DNA from: Dactylorhiza incarnata
Taxonomy: Eukaryota > Streptophyta > Magnoliopsida > Asparagales > Orchidaceae
Direction: 5' to 3'
DNA: 64,000 bases
NCBI GenBank assembly: GCA_033032865.1
Contig: JAWHQI010000121.1
Location: 1,488,001 to 1,552,000, forward strand
Made by a program: the position numbers and the translations under genes. The notes below the pieces were generated by a model. The model saw only the letters and a list, made by a program, of their open reading frames with translations, ran no database searches and was not told where the DNA came from. Shown in pieces: positions 19,061 to 30,400 of this stretch. The first letter of the stretch is position 1. Every line of letters starts with the position of its first letter.

Positions 19061-19180
19061 TTCAACGGATGAACTCGGCAGGAGCATCCCGTTGGTAGGG
19101 CCCTTAGTGGATTCCTCTAGGGTCCCACCTACTCGTCAAATAGGTGGGTTGGACTTTCTTTCCGAGCTTAAGGCAAGCTC

Positions 19181-19197
19181 GAAAAAAGCGGGGATTG
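19181..19197 (+). other. Polypurine tract of the Tat-like element
   Basis: GAAAAAAGCGGGGATTG directly precedes the 3' LTR start TGTACAACC at 19198. Confidence 0.85.
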
Positions 19198-20171
19198 TGT
19201 ACAACCCTCATATTTTCCAAGCTGGTGTGACCCGACGCGGGCGAGATCGCAATAGTGAAGGTAGCCGTGGCACGACGAGTCGACCTGTTGAAAGGGTCTG
19301 AAGCCACCCAAGGCAAAAGGAGGGGGAGGTAGGCGATTCAGTCCACTCCCCCACATTCCACCAAGGCCCGGGGGAGGAGTGGACCTTCGGTCCACTCGCC
19401 CAGGTTTAGGGCGAATGGACCTTCGGTCCACTCGCCCGGCCCTAGGGGGCAGGCCTAGGTCGCCCGGACCTAGGGGGCGAGTGGACCGAAGGCCCACTCG
19501 CCCAGGCCTAGGGGCGAGTGGACCCTCGGTCCACTCGCCCGGCCCTAGGGGGCGAGTGAACCTTCGGTCCACTCGCCCAAGCCTAGGGGAGAGGGGCGAG
19601 TGGACCAAGGGTCCACTCACCCAGTCCCAGGGGCGAGTGAACCTTCGGTCCACTCGTCTGCTCTCTATGCAAAGGGAGAGGTGGGATGTTCAGGCAAGGG
19701 GGGAAGTGGACGTCTCATCTCCACTCGCCTCCCCCTGTGCTGGTCGTTCAGGTTCGTAGTTGAGCTGCGAATAACAGAATTTTGGCTATCCGCAGCCTAA
19801 TTTTGGGGAAGTCTATAAATAGACCCTCATGGGCACCTTGGGAAGGGATGTTGGTACCCCCCCTCCCTCGCGTGTGAGCAAGCACTACCCCTCCCCTCCC
19901 CCTGTCATTGAAGGTGGACGGTGAGGTGATCCTTAGTACCCTCCAAGGTGCCCAGACTCAGCATTGGATTGGGAGGGGAAGTTCCTTGAGAGCTTCTGGG
20001 TATGTGGTGGGACCTCCACGCTGCAGCTTAAGGGGTCAGTTTGTGGACTTAGAAGTTTTCAGGTGTAAGGTTCTTCGGTTCTTAGTAACTGGTCAAGGGT
20101 CTCGCTCAGGTCAAGTAAGGGTTAGCTGCATCCCCCTTGCGAACGTCGAGACCAGTTCTCTGGTTTCAACA
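19198..20171 (+). repeat. Tat-like 3' LTR (974 bp)
   Basis: Matches 13833-14838 with several indels in the palindrome array (about 19375-19655). TATAAATAG at 19814-19822. Ends TTTCAACA, followed by TSD ctgca. Confidence 0.92.
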
Positions 20172-20176
20172 CTGCA

Positions 20177-20862
20177 CATATTAGAGCAAAGGATGAGAAG
20201 GAGAGATCTACGCAAACACAAACACAACTTGGTTTTGTGTCATCTAATGTAGATCCATCTTCTCACCCCGCATTACATGATGGGAAAGTTAACATGGAGA
20301 TCATGAAAGAGTTGATAGCTAATTAGATTATGATGCCTGAACACCCATTTTCTATTGTGGAGGAAGAATGATTCAATTTGATGCAAAGACGCGGTATACC
20401 GGAGTGGAAAAGCATATCAAGAACAACGACAACAAATTATTGTGTGAATGTTTATGAGATGGAGAAGAAGTTGAAAATTTTATTGAAGCATGTAAAGAAA
20501 ATCAGTCTCACTACAGATTGTTGGAAATCCAAAAATCGAAGGATTGAATACATGGTAATCACTGGTCATTGGATTGATCAGAATTGGCAGCCACTTTTAG
20601 TGCTGGCAGTAGAGTCATCGATAAGTATCGTGCATCTTTGAAGACGGACACGGTTCAAGTGTTGACGTGTGGTGGAGATTGGTTGAGAAAAAGTTTTGGG
20701 GTTAAAAAGAAGACCAAGGTAAAATTACTTTAACTATGAATTATTTTTTTATGAATTAATATTCTTATTATTTGTGAAGTCTAAACTATATTTCTTCAAT
20801 TGCAGAGTGAGAAGAAAGCGATGCAAGTACTTCTTCAAGTTGACGACGTCATGCGTCTTTGA
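20177..20862 (+). pseudogene. hAT transposase, central segment
   Basis: Continues from 13827 after the Tat-like insertion. It includes in-frame stops near 20327 and 20368, then an open frame with TTTTNYCVNVYEMEKKLK, ITTDCWKS-like ISLTTDCWKSKNRR and [13 protein letters not shown], which match the start of the RNase H-like fold of RICESLEEPER-type hAT transposases. An intron with GT at 20719 and AG at 20805 is likely. The catalytic C-terminus and dimerisation domain are missing. Confidence 0.75.
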
Positions 20863-20869
20863 TGGGTAA

Positions 20870-21480
20870 CTAGTTTAGTTTTATATTTATGGTAGACTGT
20901 TTGCTGGACTGTTACAATGTTACTGTTATATGTTGTATGCATATTTCTTACTGTTATTGTTATATGTTGTTTGCTGGACACTGGACTGTTACAATATGGT
21001 AGACTGTTTGCTGAACAGACTTTGTATGTTTGCTGAAATGTGATCTTTTGCATATTTCTGCTTGCATAATTTTATGTATGAATTAATTTCATGTGCCAAG
21101 CCAAAATATGCGACCATGTATGAATTAATTTCATGTATGTTTGCTGGAATGTGGCAAGAAGAATGTTCTCAGGCTACTTTACCATAATATTTTTGATATT
21201 TTGAACTCCGTTATCATGGCATGATGAAATTTTCGTTTCTGTTTTTGTGGTCTTCTATATTTGATGAAAATTGGGATATTTTTGAAGTTTGATGGGGGTA
21301 GTAGCGTGTGCAAATATGGGTAATTGATGGGCACTGGGGACGCACATGTTTAGAAATTTTGGAGCGGCGTTTGGATATTAAAACTCTATTTTTATGGTCG
21401 GTGTGTTTGAGATTGATAATCATCAATAAGTTGAGGGCACCTAAATGATTTTGGTGATATTTTATATCTTAAAATATCAT
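20870..21480. other. Noncoding 3' part of the hAT element
   Basis: AT-rich sequence with local repeats of GTTTGCTGGACTGTTACAAT and ATGAATTAATTTCATGT. No gene or transposon end is visible. Confidence 0.5.
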
Positions 21481-21499
21481 TTTAAAGAATGGTTTGTAA

Positions 21500-21689
21500 T
21501 CATTTGAGTCGAGCTCATCGAGCTCGAGCCGAACTAGTCGAGCTCGAGCCGAGCCAGATGGGGCTCGTCGAGCTCGAGCCTTTTAAAACAAGCTCGCCGA
21601 GCTCGAGCTCGAGCTCAAAAAAATAAGATCGAGCTCGAGCCGACTCTTTTTGATGAGCTCGACTCGAGCTCGACTCGTTTGCAGGCCTA
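21500..21689 (+). repeat. GAGCTCGAGC subterminal repeats and right end of hAT
   Basis: About ten copies of CGAGCTCGAGCC and variants lead to CTCGTTTGCAGGCCTA. Palindromic subterminal repeats and a TAGGCCTGCAAACGAG end are typical of plant hAT elements; transposase binds such repeats in related families. The matching left end is not in the window. Confidence 0.7.
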
Positions 21690-21874
21690 GTATATACTAT
21701 TGATATGTAGAAGTGATAATTTGGGGGTAATAGTAGTTGTAGATATACTCCCTCAGGAGTCCTTGACTCATTTCGGGTGCTTGAGAAGATGAAGACATTA
21801 TTTGATCAACTTTGTCCGAGTCTCATTACATAAAACTTGTGGATACAGGAAAGAGAAGATAATGGAGGCATTCC
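21690..21874. other. Flank between hAT end and Copia LTR
   Basis: Unassigned sequence without a reading frame. It is probably older host or repeat DNA. Confidence 0.4.
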
Positions 21875-22096
21875 TGTAGGGTGTTGAGCTTTTACTAGAT
21901 AGAATAGTTTATATGTTTCTTTAATTTGTAATCTGTTATATAGATGTAATAAGTCTTCATAAATAAATGGATATTTGTCATAGCTTAAGCATATATTTAT
22001 TTCATATTATTGTGCTTTACCATTGTACCCTCCTACCTTTATAAATAGGAGATGGATTCCTCTTTTATAATTAATGAATAATTTTCCCTCCTTTAT
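21875..22096 (+). repeat. Probable 5' LTR of a + strand Copia (about 222 bp)
   Basis: Starts TGTAGGGTGTTGAG, has TTTATAAATAGGAG near 22036, and is followed by TGGTGTTAGGAA, which may be a mutated TGGTATCAGAGC primer site. It precedes a Copia gag at 22586. The end is not certain because no partner LTR is in view. Confidence 0.5.
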
Positions 22097-22585
22097 GGTG
22101 TTAGGAAATGCCCTAGCCCGACGTGATCCACACACGATCTACGCCGATTGTCGTTTGCTTCCGCTCGTTCCTGTTGTTGCTTCCGCCAGTTCTCGTTCAT
22201 GTTTTTGCTTCCGCCCCGCCGACTCCAACAATGCTCCAACGGTTTCCGGGCGACCCACACCTGATTCTGCATGACCCGCGATATTTCCGCACTTCCCACA
22301 CACTAGCATCACCAGACTGAGCTTACGATCTCTCCTGCCCCTGCTTCCGTCTCTCGCCTTCTTCTGGCAGCAGTTGTAGCTCCTTCAAGTGGTTTCTCCT
22401 TCTCCGCCTCCCACAGTAAACACCTCCGGTCAGCGGCTTCGGGGTGCCCGCGCCAGTAATATATGGCCTTTTAGAGGTTCTTTCCGCGTCCGTTTTATGT
22501 CCATCTCTATTTTTCCTGAGAACGTCTTGATTCCGATTCCGATTCTAGGAATCTTGGTTTGTTTTCATTCTCTGTGTTGTGAGCC
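22097..22585 (+). other. Leader of the + strand Copia
   Basis: Sequence between the likely primer site and the gag ATG, without a convincing gene. Small open frames are proline/serine-rich and unsupported. Confidence 0.4.
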
Positions 22586-22919
22586 ATGTCCAAGGTTACA
22601 TTTGGAGATTCATCCACTCCCACTGGATATACCCGAGATCAGCCTCCCAACTTACTATGGTTCACCTGGATGACACTAATTACCTACACTGGGCCCGAGT
22701 TGTTAGGTGGCCCTTCGAAGTCGGAAGTTATTTGGCTACATCACGACACAAGGCACCAAAAAAGATTGATGGTAATTCCGAAAAATGGGATTTTGAGAAT
22801 TCCCTGGTTATGACATAGGTGACTAACTCCATGCGCGAGATGATTGCTAGAAATCATGTCTTCTTGGAAACTACAACAGAGATTTGGAAGGGCATAGAGT
22901 CTTCCTGCTACTTCACAGG
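22586..22919 (+). pseudogene. Copia gag (UBN2 type), N-terminal fragment
   Basis: Begins MSKVTFGDSSTPTGY at 22586. A frameshift near 22670 moves to the frame with LDDTNYLHWARVVRWPFE, APKKIDGNSEKWDFENSLVM, an in-frame TAG at about 22816, and VTNSMREMIARN. This is the usual Copia gag N-terminus. It stops at a TSD (acagg, 22915-22919) where a solo LTR entered; the frame resumes at 46675 and is cut again at 46713 by the chromovirus. The remainder must lie beyond the right edge of the window. Confidence 0.75.
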
Positions 22920-23604
22920 TGTACAACCCCGTATTTGTCGAGTGGACCAACAAAGAGTACGCAAAAGACGACGTTCGGGAAGAGGGGCGTACCGCCAATA
23001 CCCCACCATGGCAGATTGTACTCGCCCTCACCATATTGAGTGAGTCGCGAGAACCCCATGCATGCTGGCTACTCGCCCCCACCAGTCAGCCTTCTAGCCG
23101 ATGTTGATCCTGTTAAGGGTGTGCATAAAAACCCAAAACCGATCGAACCAAACCGAACCGATCGAACCAAACTGAACCGATCAAGCCGAACCAATTTTCA
23201 GACCGAACCGATCGGTTCGGTTTCGGTTTAGAGGGGCGGAAAATCGACATCATTTCGGTTTGGTTTGTTGGTTGTGTAAACCGAAAAAACCGAAGCGAAC
23301 CGAACCTTAATTGTTTAAGAATAAAAACTATTAGCAAAGTTTAAGTTTTATAATTTTGTTTGGATCAAGACATCCAACTTCTTTGTTCTAGATGACACCA
23401 ACTAACACTAAAATAGGTAAACAAAAAATTTAGAAAATTATAAATGCTTAAGTTATATGTCAACTTAACTAGTTCGACCATAGTATTATCCTTAAGTCAC
23501 GGTAATATACACACATCAATTATTTTTTGCTTGATTAAATATAAAAAGGGCACAAATTATATTCACAATTAATTTAAATTTAACTACAGTTAGCACATAT
23601 TATA

Positions 23605-25607
23605 TGAAAGATATGGGTTATCTATAAACTACACCTAGAGGGGGGGGGGGGGGGGGGAAGGGGTGATTAGGTGTTTTCACTATTATTTGCTACTTTAAAA
23701 CAAAGCAATCAAAGCACACAGGCAAACCAGAAAACACACAAGGATTTATAGTGGTTCCCTACAAGACAATGTGTCAAGAGATAGTCCACTGTCCCTCCCA
23801 CCTATCTAGCAATGTGCTAAACTAGGCAACTTCTCACCAGCTCAGATCTTTTCCACTATTCAGCAGATCTTACAACTCAGATCACAAAGGATCCTACCTC
23901 AACTCTTTACACAGAAAAGCTTACACTCAGGTTATACAAACCTTACAACAATTTTCTCGGACTTTACAAGTCTTACCACGCACTCAGATCTGTACCAAGA
24001 TCCTACCAAACTCAGGATCACACAGAACCCTACCAAGCTCAAGCTCACAAAGAACCATACCAACTCAGATCTGGTACAAGATCCTACAAGCTCAGGTTCA
24101 CAAAGAACCCTACCAAATAAGAAAGGAGTTGTTCTGTTGTAGAAGAAAAGGCTTCAAAATATAAGCTTTGAATGTCAGACTTCTTCTTCTTCTTGCACAT
24201 GTAAGTCCAGTGACCTTGTGGATTATTGAACCTTCTTTTGAATCTTCTCCTTAGTTGATAGATGCCCTTCTTGTGCAGGAGGAAGATTCTTTCTTGTCTT
24301 CTCAGCCAAGTGATGAATATTTTCTTTCTTGTCTTCTTTTCTTTTCAAATGGTACAGAAAAGTTTGCTTTCTTTTGAAACTTCTTTGATCTTCACAGCAC
24401 GGCCAATGAAGTCTTCTTCTTGTTTTCTTTTCTTTCTCTTTTGTAAGTATGTATGAGAATGAACTTTAGAAAGAATGCTAAGTAACTGTCATTCTGTAAA
24501 AGAAAAATCTTTTTTTTATACTCATCTGCACTTATGCACAAAGGCCCTTATTGATTACTGCATAATCAATTCCTCCGTCTGAAAATTCGGGCAAAATTGG
24601 CATATATAATTTATCATAAATGCCTTGCTGTTTTTATAACTTGCAGAATATAGATAAAATATTATTCTTTATTGAATACTGTGCAACGGTTATATTCTGC
24701 AGAGAATATGTCAATTAAAACTTTTTGGTTGATGCGCAAGATAGGAGGCGCGCACATTCCCTGTATATCAATTTCCAAGAACGACTGCGCATTAAATGTT
24801 GTTCTGCCACTATCAAGATGATAATATTTCTTCAAACCGATATTGTCTTGATCAATGTAAACGACAAATATACTTTTCAACGATATCGTCGACATACTTC
24901 CTTCTTCAAGACTATACTTGATATCTCGACAATATTGCTTCCTCTAGACGGTATCGTCGAGATATTTCTTTTAATAACACTTAGACTTATTTATCTGACA
25001 GACAGCCTTTCTTCAAGACGATATCGTCTTGATCTTCTAGACGATATAAGATCTTCAAACTGATGAACCTTTCTTCATGAACCTTTCTGTTAACTTAATG
25101 AGTTGTCTTTTAGCTTCACGACTACACCTCTTCTTCAAGACGATACCGTTGACATCTGATCTTAGCTTTGTCATCGATAAGTTTCCTTCAAGACGATGTC
25201 GTCGACATCTCAACTTAGCTGTATCCATGTTAAGCTTTCTTACACCTTTCCAAGCTATATACATCTTCTTCAAGACGATATCGTCGACATCTGAACTTAG
25301 CTTTATCAACGATAAGTTTTCTTCAAGACGATATCGCCGGAATGGTTCCGACGATATTTTAGTGGTGAATTTTCATTTCTATTATAGTCTTGATATTAGT
25401 AATGTAGCTTTAATGCATATGTCAACGATATTGATAGCAACTCAATGATATGACCAGTCCTTTATGTTTTTGGACCTAGTGAATTATTTGGCATATGGTT
25501 TATCTTCTGCAGTCATGAATAAAACATACCATCAAATACATAGTGCATTTATCATTGATCTGAGCAATTCTTCAAATCAGGAATATTGCAGGGCACTGTT
25601 CTCAACA
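23605..25607 (-). repeat. 3' LTR of SIRE-like complex B (about 2003 bp)
   Basis: On the + strand it runs TGAAAGATATGGG to CTGTTCTCAACA. Read on the minus strand it begins TGTTGAGAACAGTG and has GTATAAAA at about 24511-24522. U3 carries an array of GACGATATCGTC palindromes (24881-25350). A run of about 18 G at 23640-23657 is expanded relative to the other copies. The polypurine AAATTGAGGGAGAT lies next to it at 25608-25621. Confidence 0.9.
24881..25350. promoter_or_regulatory. GACGATATCGTC palindrome array in SIRE-like LTR U3
   Basis: About eight copies, including the 20-base perfect palindrome at 25013-25032 (TCAAGACGATATCGTCTTGA) and AAGACGATATCGTCG at about 25272. Others are near 24880, 24947, 25040, 25138, 25190 and 25325. 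They lie upstream of the TATA box in element orientation. The right LTR holds the same array at about 45120-45600. Confidence 0.85.
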
Positions 25608-25996
25608 ATCTCCCTCAATTTGAAGAAGTCATAATTCACTTCAATGATAAGTGCCACATGATAAATAGAATCAAGTTTAAAGACATTCAGCAAGTATAAT
25701 TCATCTACCAACATGATATAAGTAGAGATAATGTTTTAAGACAAAATATTTCAATCATTTGCCCAAGTCATTAGTTAGACAAAATATTTGATGTTCTTCA
25801 GATCCTGCTGCTGCTTCCCTTCCATTTTCTCTTCTGCCTTTAAATAGAAACTTATTGGTTTTGGAATCTTCTTTGGAGAAGGAGGACCATGAGGGAATGC
25901 TAGTTTATGATTGCTCCTCTTCTCCATTTGAGTTGAATGTTGATTCCAATCAGCAGAATAATATATTCTCTCTGACCCATCTTGAGGGCACACTTG
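25608..25996 (-). pseudogene. 3' interior of complex B with end of accessory ORF
   Basis: Between the polypurine tract and the MITE. A minus-strand frame (25775-25993) encodes a lysine-rich stretch, KKIPKPISFYLKAEEKMEGK, which is probably the C-terminal part of the accessory ORF at 26458-26890 after the MITE split it. Otherwise AT-rich and noncoding. Confidence 0.45.
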
Positions 25997-26463
25997 TTAA
26001 AGGCGCGCCTAAGGCTCAAGGCTTACTAGGCTCAAAGGTTTGCGCCTTCATGCACCTTATTTGCGCCTTTGGAACATAAAAGGCTGAGTGAGATTTTTGA
26101 TGTAAATTTTTTTTTTCAAAAATAAAGAATGAAATAATATAAGAACTCAATAATTTTTGATTGATTTAGTGTTTATGAAAGATAATTGTGCGTTGGGACT
26201 TAGATATGATGTAAGTGACCACATTGATTCTATTTTTTAAGAGATATAAACAATAGTAATGAATGATTAATGAGTAGAATAGATGAAAATTTTGATCTAG
26301 AAGATGAAATGATGCTAGATGCTGATTATTTAAAATAAATGTGGTTGCGCCTTGCGTTCGTCAGGCGCGCGCCTTGCGTTCGTCAGGCGCGCGCCTGCGC
26401 CTTGAGCTTTGCGCCTAGGCTCCAAGATCCCTTTGCGCCTTGGTGCGCCTTGCGCCTTTAATA
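25997..26463. mobile_element. MITE-like element with TTAAAGGCGC inverted ends
   Basis: The left end TTAAAGGCGCGCC and the right end read on the other strand, TTAAAGGCGCAAGGCGC, are inverted. GCGCC-rich subterminal repeats lie at both ends with an AT-rich centre. It has no ORF and interrupts the accessory ORF of complex B. I could not identify a clear TSD, so the superfamily is open. Confidence 0.65.
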
Positions 26464-26890
26464 ACTAAGCTTGATGGTATCCACTTTCCATTTGAGTTTT
26501 CCATTCTGATTGAATTCGGCCTTCTTGATAGACCCATAGGTCTTGCCACTACGCCCACACCAGACATATCCAGCAGATAGATTCTCAGTGGTCAAGCCTT
26601 CCTCTTCGACCTCTTTCCCCAATCTTGGAATCCTCAGAGCTTTTCCTAAGCTCTTGGCAGTTACTTTGATCTTCTCTCCGACCACAATAGACTTTAGAAT
26701 TGCCCCTGAGCTATTTATTCTAGCTCCATCAAAGAATTCCTGGACTTCTTTGTTCAAGAGGGTACTAACCCAGCCCTGCAGATTCTATCAACCCGATTAC
26801 TGACCTGATTTCTTCGGAGCAAGAACTAAATCCTCCCCTCATGAGTTCGCATCCGGAGATGACTGGGGATTCTTCTTTCTTTGGAGCCAT
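26458..26890 (-). pseudogene. Accessory ORF remnant of complex B
   Basis: ATG at 26890 begins MAPKKEESPVISGC and stops after about 41 codons. After a frameshift near 26770 the frame continues with LLNKEVQEFFDGARINSSG, IVVGEKIKVTAKSLGKALRI, to the MITE boundary. The pattern EFF...VVGEKIKVTAKSLGKAL matches the EFYANL...VRGKTVDISADALNKFF core of the Athila accessory ORF and the DFYTHL...VQGQEVTITHDQL core of element A. It is read in the sense of its element. A TATAAATAG box lies upstream at 26996-27004. Confidence 0.6.
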
Positions 26891-27218
26891 TGATGCAGAA
26901 CGTCGAGAGCAAAGATTGTCGGAGACGGAACGGAGGTTTGTCGAGGAAAAAACTTAAGGCAAATGAAAGCGTAATTTTTGACTTAAGCATTCACTCTATT
27001 TATATTAGGAGTAGATGAAGAGGCGCGTAGCTTTTGTCTTGGTAATTAGATTAAAAATCCATCAGACGACTTAGATTAGGGATCCAATACAGCATGAAGT
27101 GTCTGCGATGTATTTCAATAATGCGAATCATTGTCGCGATATTGTCGTCGAAATCACTTCAGCGTTGTCGTCGAGATTTTACTGATATCATTGAGACGCA
27201 GATTTTGTCGTTGAGACT
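26891..27218 (-). promoter_or_regulatory. Likely internal promoter of the complex B accessory ORF
   Basis: Read on the minus strand: a stretch with TCGACGACAATATCGCGAC, TCTCGACGACAACG and ATGATATCA (27125-27215), then TATAAATAG at 27004-26996, then the ATG at 26890. The words TCGTCGAGAT and CGACAATAT are shared with the LTR palindrome array, though no perfect palindrome is present. The motif stretch may overlap the end of a decayed upstream frame, so the promoter reading is tentative. Confidence 0.45.
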
Positions 27219-27259
27219 TGATGTCCATCCGTAAAGATAATGCTTCTCCACGAATTTAT

Positions 27260-27420
27260 TGTAGAAGAGAATAGTGAAAGCCCTTAGGTCTCCAATGTGG
27301 AGTCCTAACATATACATAAAATACCTCAAAGTTGAATAATTACAATTAAGCCCTACAACAAACCACACGATATATGCAGACCATAAATATACAAATACAC
27401 TGATAATAATAACTCCAATA
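27260..27420 (-). repeat. 3' LTR of Copia 2 (161 bp)
   Basis: Paired with 32124-32284, with about seven differences by eye. The polypurine tract (CTTGAGGGGGAG on the minus strand) lies at about 27421-27434. Confidence 0.88.
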
Positions 27421-27427
27421 CTCCCCC

Positions 27428-30400
27428 TCAAGGTGGAGCAAAGATGTCAATCATGCCCAGCTTGGAAGAGAGCAAATCTGAACGAGTAGGACCAAGGGCC
27501 TTAGTGAAGGCATCAGCAAGTTGGTCGGCCGAGGGGACATAAGTAGGAAGGACGGTCCTAGTACGAAAGTGATCACGAAGAAAGTGAACATCCATCTCTG
27601 TGTTTGGTGCGCTCATGAAGCACCGAATCCTGAGTGAGAAGAAGAGCTGACTTATTGTCACAGTAGAGAGTCGAGCCATTGGTCAGGGATAGACCAAGTT
27701 CAGTCAGCGGCGATCGAAGCCAAATCAACTCAGTAACACCGTGTGCCATGGCACGGTATTTGGACTCAGCGGACGAGCGCAATACAATGTGTTGTTTCTT
27801 ACTCCGCCATGAGATAAGATGATCACCATGAAACACACAGAGGCCGATAGTAGAGCGGCGATCAGTCAAAGAACCGGCGAAATCAGCATCAGTGAAGCAG
27901 GAGAGACTGGAGAGACTGGAGACACTGTCAGCCCGATAAAATAGCCCAAGACCAGGAGCATGCTTGAGGTACCGAAGAACACGCCGAGCGGCCTCTAGAT
28001 GAGCAGTCCTAGGAGAATGCATAAACTGACTCAGAACGCCTACTGAGAAGCTGATGTCTGGCCTCGTATTTGTCAAGTATATCAGGCGGTCAACCAGACG
28101 CTGGTACTGAGAAGGGTCTGGTAGAGGATCCCCAGATTCAACATGAAGACGATGATTGGTATCCATAGGCGTACGCACGGGACAACAGCCCAGGAGACCA
28201 GAATCCCGGAGGAGATCTAAGGTGTACTTTCGTTGGGATATGGAGATGCCCTGTTGGGAGCGAGCCACTTCAATCCCAAGGAAATAACGGAGAGATCCAA
28301 GATCTTTTACCTCAAAGGCGGAGCGGAGAGTAGCTTTCACCTCAGAAATACCAGCAGAGTCATCCCCAGTAAGAATAATGTCGTCAACATAGACCAAGAC
28401 AATGGCACGACGGCCCTCTGGCGTGGCGCGAACGAAGCAAGTGTGATCCGCATGACACTGAGTGAAGCCTATCTGAAGAATAACAGTGCTGAACCGGTCA
28501 AACCAGGCACGCAGTGATTGTTTCAGGTCGTACAGGGATTTGTGTAGACGACAAACCCTGCCCGAATACTCCCCCTGAAGGGCAAATCCCGGTGGAGGAG
28601 CCATATAAACCTCCTCCTGTAAGGTTCCATGGAGGAAAGCATTCTTGACATCGAGCTGGTAGATGGGCCATGCCCGGGACGCCGCAAGGGAGAGCAGAAG
28701 ACGAACACTCGTCAGCTTGGCCACGGGAACAAACGTGGCCTCAAACTCATCAGGAGCCTGAGTAAATCCCTTAGCCACCAAGCGAGCCTTGTATCGATCA
28801 ATCGAACCATCAGCACCATACTTCACAGTATAGACCCGTTTGCACCCAACGGTGCGTTTCCCGGGAGGCAGAGGAACAAGAGACCACGTCCCGGTGTGAC
28901 GAAGAGCAGACATCTCCTCCTCCATGGCCTGAACCCACCGCGAATCAAGGAGGGCCTCAGCAGTCGAAGCAGGGATGCGAACCGAATCAGCAGCAGCCAC
29001 AAAAACCTGGTAAGAGGGAGAGAACCGTTGGTAGGAAACAACACTAGCCAGCGGGTGCTCAGTAACAGAAGAACGAACACAAGCCCGGTGGCCCTTTCGC
29101 AAGGCAATAGGTAAATCATCAGAAGTAGTAGAGGGAGGAGGCTCAAGAGAGGTACCTGAAACCGGAAGGAGCAATGGAGCCGGGACTGAGGGAGAAATGG
29201 GAGTAACAGGTGGTGTGGGCGCGCGGCGGCGAGTGTAAGTAAGTAGGACGGGCGGAAGTGATGGAGGTGAGACTGCGGGGACGATCGGAACAGGTTGCAC
29301 AATAGTAGGGGGGTCCGGGGTAGTTGAGGGAGAGAGAAAGAAGGGTACTTCCTCGTGAAATGTCACATCACGAGAGTGAATGATACGACGGAAACGGGGA
29401 TCATAACAGTGATACCGCTTAGTGGTAGTCGAGTAGCCGAGAAACAGACAACGGACAGCCCGATCGTCGAGTTTTGTCCGGGAAGGACGCCGATCCTGGA
29501 CAAAACACACACATCCAAAGACCCGAAGAGGGATTGGAAAAACAGAGGCGGAAGGGTGGAGAAGACTGTAGGGAGCAATACCGCCGAGGGGGCGGGATGG
29601 AGTTCGATTGATAAGGAAGGCTGCGATAAGGAGAGCAACACTCCAGTAGGACTTAGGAACATGCATGCCTCGAAGAAGACATCGAACAGTGTCCAATAGG
29701 TGACGGTTTTTGCGTTCGGCCACGCCATTTTGCTCGGGGGTGGCCGGACACGAAAACTGGTGGAGAGTGCCTTCAGAGAAAAGAAGCATGTCAAAGGAGC
29801 GTGAGGTGTATTCACTTCCACTGTCAGAGCGAAGAATGTGAACAGACTTGCCATGTTGTGTTCGTATCATAGCAGTAAAGTGAGTGTAAACAGAAAGAAC
29901 GTCGGATTTACGTTTCAGAAGATAAACCCATAAACAGCAAGAATAGTCATCAATAAAAGTGACAAAGTACGAGAATCCATCAAAAGAAACAATAGGGGCA
30001 GGGCCCCAAACATCAGAATGTATCAACTAAAAACAAGAAGTAGCACGACTCACAGAGGAAACATAGGTACTGCGAGTGTGTTTTGACAATTCGCAAACAT
30101 CACAATGAAAAGGAAAAGATAAAGATACATCAGGGCAAACAGATAACATCCGAGGAGGGCTAGCATGACCGAGGCGGGCATGCCAAAGCAAACTCGATGA
30201 CGAAGCAGGAGCAGCAGTGGTGATGGTAGCAGCAGAAGGGGGAGGCATCACCAGATGGTACATCCCATTCTTCTCAATCCCCGTACCAAAAGTCCTCCTG
30301 GATCGCAGGTCCTGAAAAACACAATGATCAGAGTAGAAAGTGACTGAGCAGTTCAAAGCACGAGTAATACTACTAACAGATAAAAGGTTGAGAGCCATGT

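Larger units (their letters stand above)
13833..20171 (+). mobile_element. Tat-like Gypsy element, non-autonomous, gag plus tandem repeats
   Basis: LTRs at 13833-14838 and 19198-20171, perfect TSD ctgca (13828-13832 and 20172-20176). The interior (4.36 kb) has a frameshifted gag (14893-16224) and then about 2.9 kb of tandem repeats up to a polypurine tract; no pol domain is seen. The long repeat-filled 3' interior and gag type suggest a Tat-lineage derivative that depends on a helper. A solo LTR of the same superfamily lies at 22920-46669. Confidence 0.88.
10275..21689 (+). mobile_element. hAT transposon (RICESLEEPER/BED type), decayed and interrupted
   Basis: A hAT gene cut by three LTR elements: A on its left, then 10993-13600 and 13833-20171. 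Removing the last two and one TSD copy each gives a continuous frame across both sites. A 5' untranslated exon ending CTCCCAG|GTATG (about 10327) and an intron to about 10876 precede the first coding exon. The right end carries GAGCTCGAGC repeats and ends near 21689 with the complement of TAGGCCTGCAAACGAG, a familiar hAT terminus. The left end is not in view. Only an N-terminal part of the transposase remains, with stops. Confidence 0.75.

Noticed and set aside
26760..26957. + strand frame with ITDLISSEQELNPP as a separate gene
   Set aside because: It is the reverse strand of the accessory ORF start (MAPKKEES) of complex B, with no supporting motif.
28629..29699. + strand frames of 110-160 codons
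   Set aside because: They are the antisense of the Copia 2 integrase-RT linker, without conserved features.
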